Notes under the pieces: model-generated
The model's database searches: none
Told to the model about the DNA's origin: nothing
Seen by the model: the letters and a program-made list of their open reading frames with translations, nothing else
Position numbers and translations under genes: made by a program
DNA from: Clostridiales bacterium
Lineage (GTDB): Bacteria > Bacillota_B > Dehalobacteriia > UBA4068
Length of the DNA stretch: 17,511 nucleotides
NCBI GenBank assembly: GCA_009782975.1
Contig: WRIA01000001.1
Span: forward strand, 1-17,511
Direction: 5' to 3'
Shown: piece after piece, positions 14,321 to 17,511 of the stretch
Layout: the number at the start of each line of letters is the position of its first letter
How positions within the stretch are numbered: the first letter of the stretch is position 1

Positions 14321-15363
14321 GGGGTCATCCTCGCCTCAAATACGGTATTGTAACCGCTTATTTTGCTAAAGCGGTGTACGGTACGGGTAACAAGATAGCT
14401 GCCGGAAAAACGTCCGGCACCGGCTATTTTAAGCGCGGTTCCGGCTGTAAGCTTTGGGTTGCCCTCGCAGGAGCCGCTGGCAGTAACTATAGCCTGATCT
14501 TCCCGCATAACACCGGCCAAAAAGGCTTTGGCATCCTTTGCGCCGGCTATAAGGGGGTCGTGCCGGTTCAATACCGAACTTCTGCCGGAACCGCGCTCCA
14601 TCATATCCCGTCCGGCGGAGGATAAAAACAGCAAATCCTCCCTGGGGCGCTCCAGCGCTTCTTCGTAGTTTTCGTCCAGCGAGGCATCCCTGCCGCGGGA
14701 TTCCACAGTTTTTACCAGTCCGTTAAGGCACAGACGCGGGTAAAAACCACGAAGGTCTTTGCCCCATTCCAGAGTTATCTCGTCTCTGTCGGGTGGTTTG
14801 GCGGTAAAGAACACGCTGTCGTCCTCGGCGTAAAGATGGTAGCCGTTAAGCTTTGCCAGCAGTATCAAAAAATCCAAATCCGAGCGGTTATCCTGGGTGC
14901 GGGGGGCGTTGCGGCTATGAGTCTCGTCAACCACCGGCTTAAGCCCCGCGTCGTTTATCAGCGTATGAGCTATACGGCTATCCGCCAGCGAGTCGTCCGT
15001 ATCGTCTCCGTAACGGCGGTAATTAGTTCCGCGGGAAAGCCGGTGGAGCATATCGAAGCCCGCAACATGGGAAAACGTGCCCTTAACAGACATCTCCGCC
15101 GAAACGACGCTTATCTCGCCCTCTGTAAGCTTAACAAGCTTTTTATCGTAACCCAGGTCTATGGTAAGCCGCATGCCTTCGTTAAGGGGGCCGTCGTCAC
15201 GGCCTATAAAGGCAAGGGCGCTGTCGTTTAGCGTTACCTCAAAAGCGGCGGGCATATACAGGCGGGTCTCCACCATTATCTCCGTTACGGAGCTTACCGC
15301 CGCAGTGGATAGCGCTGTTCCTTCGCACTTTATCTCAAAGCCGGGGGCCCTGTAGAGTTCCAT
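14317..15363 (-). CDS. gp27/gpD-like hub protein (late control D family)
   Basis: A 348-residue protein, ATG preceded by GGAGG at 7 bases. VSSVTEIMVETRLYMPAAFE near residue 24, LTEGEISVVSAEM near 79 and HVAGFDMLHRLSRG near 99 are the features of the phage late control D / VgrG N-terminal family, followed by SDLDFLILLAKLNGYHLYAE, the usual hub-domain motif. The C-terminal part (KLTAGTALKIAGAGRFSG, then SYLVTRTVHRF) is the closing beta barrel. The trimeric hub adapts the sixfold tube to the threefold spike. The 4-bp overlap with the spike gene and the 38-bp distance from the adaptor gene place it exactly where CIS order predicts. Length is typical of the split form. Confidence 0.93.
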   Translation of the reverse strand: MELYRAPGFEIKCEGTALSTAAVSSVTEIMVETRLYMPAAFEVTLNDSALAFIGRDDGPLNEGMRLTIDLGYDKKLVKLTEGEISVVSAEMSVKGTFSHVAGFDMLHRLSRGTNYRRYGDDTDDSLADSRIAHTLINDAGLKPVVDETHSRNAPRTQDNRSDLDFLILLAKLNGYHLYAEDDSVFFTAKPPDRDEITLEWGKDLRGFYPRLCLNGLVKTVESRGRDASLDENYEEALERPREDLLFLSSAGRDMMERGSGRSSVLNRHDPLIAGAKDAKAFLAGVMREDQAIVTASGSCEGNPKLTAGTALKIAGAGRFSGSYLVTRTVHRFSKISGYNTVFEARMTP

Positions 15364-15401
15364 CAGGCTTCCTCCAATAGTTGGCGTTACCTATTGCCCG
15401 T

Positions 15402-16058
15402 TTACTTTCCCGCTGCTTCATTATTATCCAGGGGGTTGTCTATTTCTTTTTGTTCATATACCGGGCGCCATTCTTTTTGATCCCCAGTCAGCCGTTCCGC
15501 TGCTTCCGGCGGCCTTTCTCCGTCCTTTATCTTTGCTTCCTTGGTTTGTGTATCGGCAGCGGGTTTTTCTTCTTCCGGGGGTTTATCCTCCTGGCCGCGG
15601 CCCAAAAATGTTATGGCTAAAGTGGCCCTAAGAGCCTGCCCCGCCGAGTTGAAATAATCGTAAGTATGGTCTATAGACGATATTACACAGGGAAAATTAA
15701 AGCCTCCCCAGGCGAACACCAGCTTGGGCGGGTTCTTGCCGCCCTTTGGTATTTTTACCAGGTTAAGTATAGGCATAACCACCGTGCGCACATCCCTGGC
15801 ATTTATGCCTTCCCGGGTGGTATCAAAAAACAGCTCCACGGAGAGTATCTCGTTTACACCACCCAAAAACTGCTGCAACTCTTTTTCCTTGGTGTTCGTT
15901 TCCTTGGGGTCGGAATACTTGGCGCCGCTTTTTATTTTAAGGGAAGCGGGGTTATACATAACGTCTATGCGCACGTTTTTTTTCTGCTCTTTATTGGCGC
16001 CTTGTTCCTGGTCTTTCTTTTCGTTTTCTATTATGATCCTGGCTTTTTCCAGCCCCAT
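15402..16058 (-). CDS. CIS tube/LysM-type adaptor (Afp7 / gp53-like)
   Basis: A 218-residue protein. The start at 16058 is supported by AGGGGGTGG 5 bases upstream and by a TGATG junction in which the previous stop shares its A with this ATG; the longer frame from TTG at 16091 has no such support. Residues 29-153 match the N-terminal domain of CIS tube proteins: VRIDVMYNPASLKIKSGAKY, VELFFDTTREG, VRTVVMPILNL, PPKLVFAWGGFNFPCVISSI and LRATLAITFLG. After a charged linker, residues about 180-217 look like a worn LysM repeat: AAERLTGDQKEWRPVYEQKE then IDNPL recall the LysM pattern ending in WR-IA--N-IDNP. In Afp-type particles this protein joins inner tube and hub. The next gene begins 38 bp downstream. 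Confidence 0.88.
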   Translation of the reverse strand: MGLEKARIIIENEKKDQEQGANKEQKKNVRIDVMYNPASLKIKSGAKYSDPKETNTKEKELQQFLGGVNEILSVELFFDTTREGINARDVRTVVMPILNLVKIPKGGKNPPKLVFAWGGFNFPCVISSIDHTYDYFNSAGQALRATLAITFLGRGQEDKPPEEEKPAADTQTKEAKIKDGERPPEAAERLTGDQKEWRPVYEQKEIDNPLDNNEAAGK

Positions 16059-17511
16059 CAATACCACCCCCTGCGCTCGCGCTCGCGGCAATCGCTTTCG
16101 CGCACCAGCCTTACCAACTCGTCGGCCAGGGCGGGCAGCCCGTTAGCGCCCCCCGCGGCGGTTCCCGTACCGGCATCCAGGGCAGCCGCTATCTCGGTAA
16201 GCCTATGCTCTATGGATACAAGGATATCGGCAAGGTCGTCCAAGGAGGTCTCTTCGCACTCTTTAGGCCCCGCCGGGGCCACAGCCTCCCGGTAATTTGC
16301 GGTACCGGCATTGCTTAAGGGAACGCCTTTGGGGATACTGCTTTGGCCTGGGGCAAGGGGCGGGGCGGCGGGTTTAGGCTTGGGCAAAAAGGATTCGTGG
16401 GCGGCTATTAATCCGGCGTGACCCCATCTGCGCATTACTGATTCCCCGGTTAAGCCTTCCATTTCGTGAGCGATTTTTTCAGATTTTTCCGTTTTGCCAA
16501 GGGAAGATGTATCTTCAAGCAACGGGCCTATAAAGTTCCCGTATATGCCAACTTCCCCCTCTGCGCGGATCCTATCTACATAATTACGGCCTATGTCTGC
16601 GAAATAGTCATTTTTTCCGAATATGTTTTTCTTTCCGGTTATTCGTTGCAGCCATTCATCCTCGCTTTCGCCCTCCTGCTTTAACTCGGATTCATACAGT
16701 TTATCCCCAAACAACACTAAATCCATTTGTGTGCCCACTTCAGGATAATTCGGGAATTCGTTTTTTTCAAGCAATTGCTCGCGTACGGTTCCGCGGACCA
16801 TATGGTATTTTTTTTCTATATCGTCGGCGTTTATCATTGGGGACGCGGGCTGCGGCTGTAGGCTTGGCAAAGCCTGTTGCGCCGGGGCCAAAGCCGCGGG
16901 GGCCGTTCCACCGCTGCTTTGCAGAGTATCATCCGGTGGCGGCGTTTTGGCGGGCAACGGCGGCGTTTTGGCGCGCGGCGCGGCCTTTTTTAGCGTAGCC
17001 GGGGCTGCCGGGGCCGGTTTAGCACTGCTTTGTGGCGGCTCATCCGGCGGCAGAGGCGGCGGTAACGGCAGGACCTTTGGTAGGGTATCATCCGGTGGCA
17101 GAGGCTGGATATCGAGCAGCGGATCGGGCGGCTCTTTGGAAGACAGGCCATCCCATATCATTACAGGCAGATCTACAAAAATTTGTTTTAACAAGCTCCT
17201 TTTTTTAGGTTCGTCACCGGCGTTGCTTAAGGGGTTGGCCAACCTTTTCATATTTTGCGCCTGTTCCGTCAGTTTAAGCTGTTGGGACATTGGTTGTTCA
17301 TGCCAACTTTTCGACTGTACCGGCTGTTCAGGGTCACTTGCTAAATTGGATGCCGTAAAAGAGGTATAGTTGCGATTATATATTTCATCGGCCAAGGTTT
17401 CATCGTACATAGCGATAGCGTTTGCATATTCGCCGTAGTTATCGCAAATATCCCTGTCAAAGCTGTTAACGGTATTTATAAGCTGTTTTGCAGTATATTC
17501 AAATTTCTCTT
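16058..17511 (-). CDS. Proline-rich protein of unknown function, 5' partial
   Basis: The frame is open to the window edge (483 residues visible). An ATG at 17410 exists, but it lacks a ribosome site and the frame continues upstream with ordinary sequence (KQLINTVNSFDRDICDNYGE), so the true start is outside. A Pro/Ala-rich linker (about 90 residues, with PPDDTL twice) separates an N-terminal part from a charged middle (EKKYHMVRGTVREQLLEKNE, then DRIRAEGEVGIYGNF), followed by a shorter Pro-rich stretch and an amphipathic end (LADILVSIEHRLTEIAAALD) closing with RERERRGWY. PLSNAG occurs twice, about 280 residues apart. I recognise no domain. Its place directly before the Afp7-like gene, with a TGATG junction, suggests either a tape-measure-like protein, as in phage order, or a cargo or accessory protein. 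Neither is shown by the sequence. Confidence 0.75.
   Translation of the reverse strand, partial: EKFEYTAKQLINTVNSFDRDICDNYGEYANAIAMYDETLADEIYNRNYTSFTASNLASDPEQPVQSKSWHEQPMSQQLKLTEQAQNMKRLANPLSNAGDEPKKRSLLKQIFVDLPVMIWDGLSSKEPPDPLLDIQPLPPDDTLPKVLPLPPPLPPDEPPQSSAKPAPAAPATLKKAAPRAKTPPLPAKTPPPDDTLQSSGGTAPAALAPAQQALPSLQPQPASPMINADDIEKKYHMVRGTVREQLLEKNEFPNYPEVGTQMDLVLFGDKLYESELKQEGESEDEWLQRITGKKNIFGKNDYFADIGRNYVDRIRAEGEVGIYGNFIGPLLEDTSSLGKTEKSEKIAHEMEGLTGESVMRRWGHAGLIAAHESFLPKPKPAAPPLAPGQSSIPKGVPLSNAGTANYREAVAPAGPKECEETSLDDLADILVSIEHRLTEIAAALDAGTGTAAGGANGLPALADELVRLVRESDCRERERRGWY
16064..16072 (-). promoter_or_regulatory. Ribosome binding site fixing the adaptor start
   Basis: AGGGGGTGG on the minus strand stands 5 bases before ATG at 16058, inside the last codons of the proline-rich gene. 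Together with the TGATG stop-start junction it points to coupled translation. Confidence 0.75.

Noticed and set aside
16089..16091. TTG as start of the Afp7-like adaptor
   Set aside because: The ATG at 16058 has a ribosome site and a TGATG junction; the added residues (MPRARAQGVVL) only mirror the end of the previous gene in another frame.
17408..17410. ATG as start of the proline-rich gene
   Set aside because: No Shine-Dalgarno sequence precedes it, and the frame continues open to the window edge with ordinary amino-acid composition.
4744..17511. The operon as a P2 or PBSX-like prophage or R-type bacteriocin
   Set aside because: The Afp7-like tube protein, the long-plus-short J pair and the gp25-PAAR set fit CIS better, and no lysis, packaging or integrase gene is in view. 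Not fully excluded without the upstream half.

Overview
The window looks like a chromosomal piece of a Gram-positive, probably clostridial (Bacillota) bacterium. The grounds are strong AGGAGG-type Shine-Dalgarno sites before nearly every gene, occasional GTG starts, cohesin-like modules on a secreted-type peptidase, mid-range GC, and gene gaps filled with short repeats. No rRNA, tRNA or marker gene is present, so the taxonomy is inference.

Two transcription units converge on a repeat-rich spacer. Bases 1-4125 (+) hold the 3' part of a large multidomain S15 (X-prolyl dipeptidyl-peptidase type) protein with two cohesin-like modules and an Asn-Ser-Gln-Gly tail. Bases 4126-4743 hold no convincing gene. 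They contain a two-way terminator hairpin, a 57-bp inverted repeat, GC-rich hairpins, an array of six 42-bp tandem repeats, and a terminator for the opposite strand.

Bases 4744-17511 are one minus-strand operon encoding the baseplate, spike and fibre part of a contractile injection system (phage-tail-like, closest in gene content to extracellular CIS of the Afp/PVC type). In transcription order: a proline-rich protein cut by the window edge; a CIS tube/LysM-type adaptor (Afp7/gp53-like); a gp27/gpD-like hub; a gp5/gpV-like spike; a PAAR tip; a gp25 wedge protein; a long baseplate-J protein (Afp11-like); a short baseplate-J protein (Afp12-like); a gpI-family protein with an inserted domain; and a long repeat-built fibre. 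Hub and spike are separate, overlapping genes, whereas they are one polypeptide in Afp8. PAAR precedes gp25, the reverse of Afp9/Afp10. No sheath, inner tube, AAA+ ATPase or cap gene is in view; they would be expected upstream, beyond base 17511. No capsid, packaging, integrase or lysis gene is present in the window, which fits a CIS better than a prophage but does not exclude one.

The products would assemble as: PAAR tip on the gp5 spike, spike on the gp27-like hub, hub joined to the tube through the Afp7-like adaptor, wedge made of gp25 plus the two J proteins and gpI, and the fibre outside for target binding. Most genes overlap or nearly touch. The four longer gaps (85-146 bp) carry two families of short tandem repeats, one 21-bp and one with 7-bp phasing. 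These repeats, the 42-bp array, the gpI insertion, the C-terminal extension of the long J protein and the unidentified proline-rich protein are the parts that ordinary CIS annotation does not explain.
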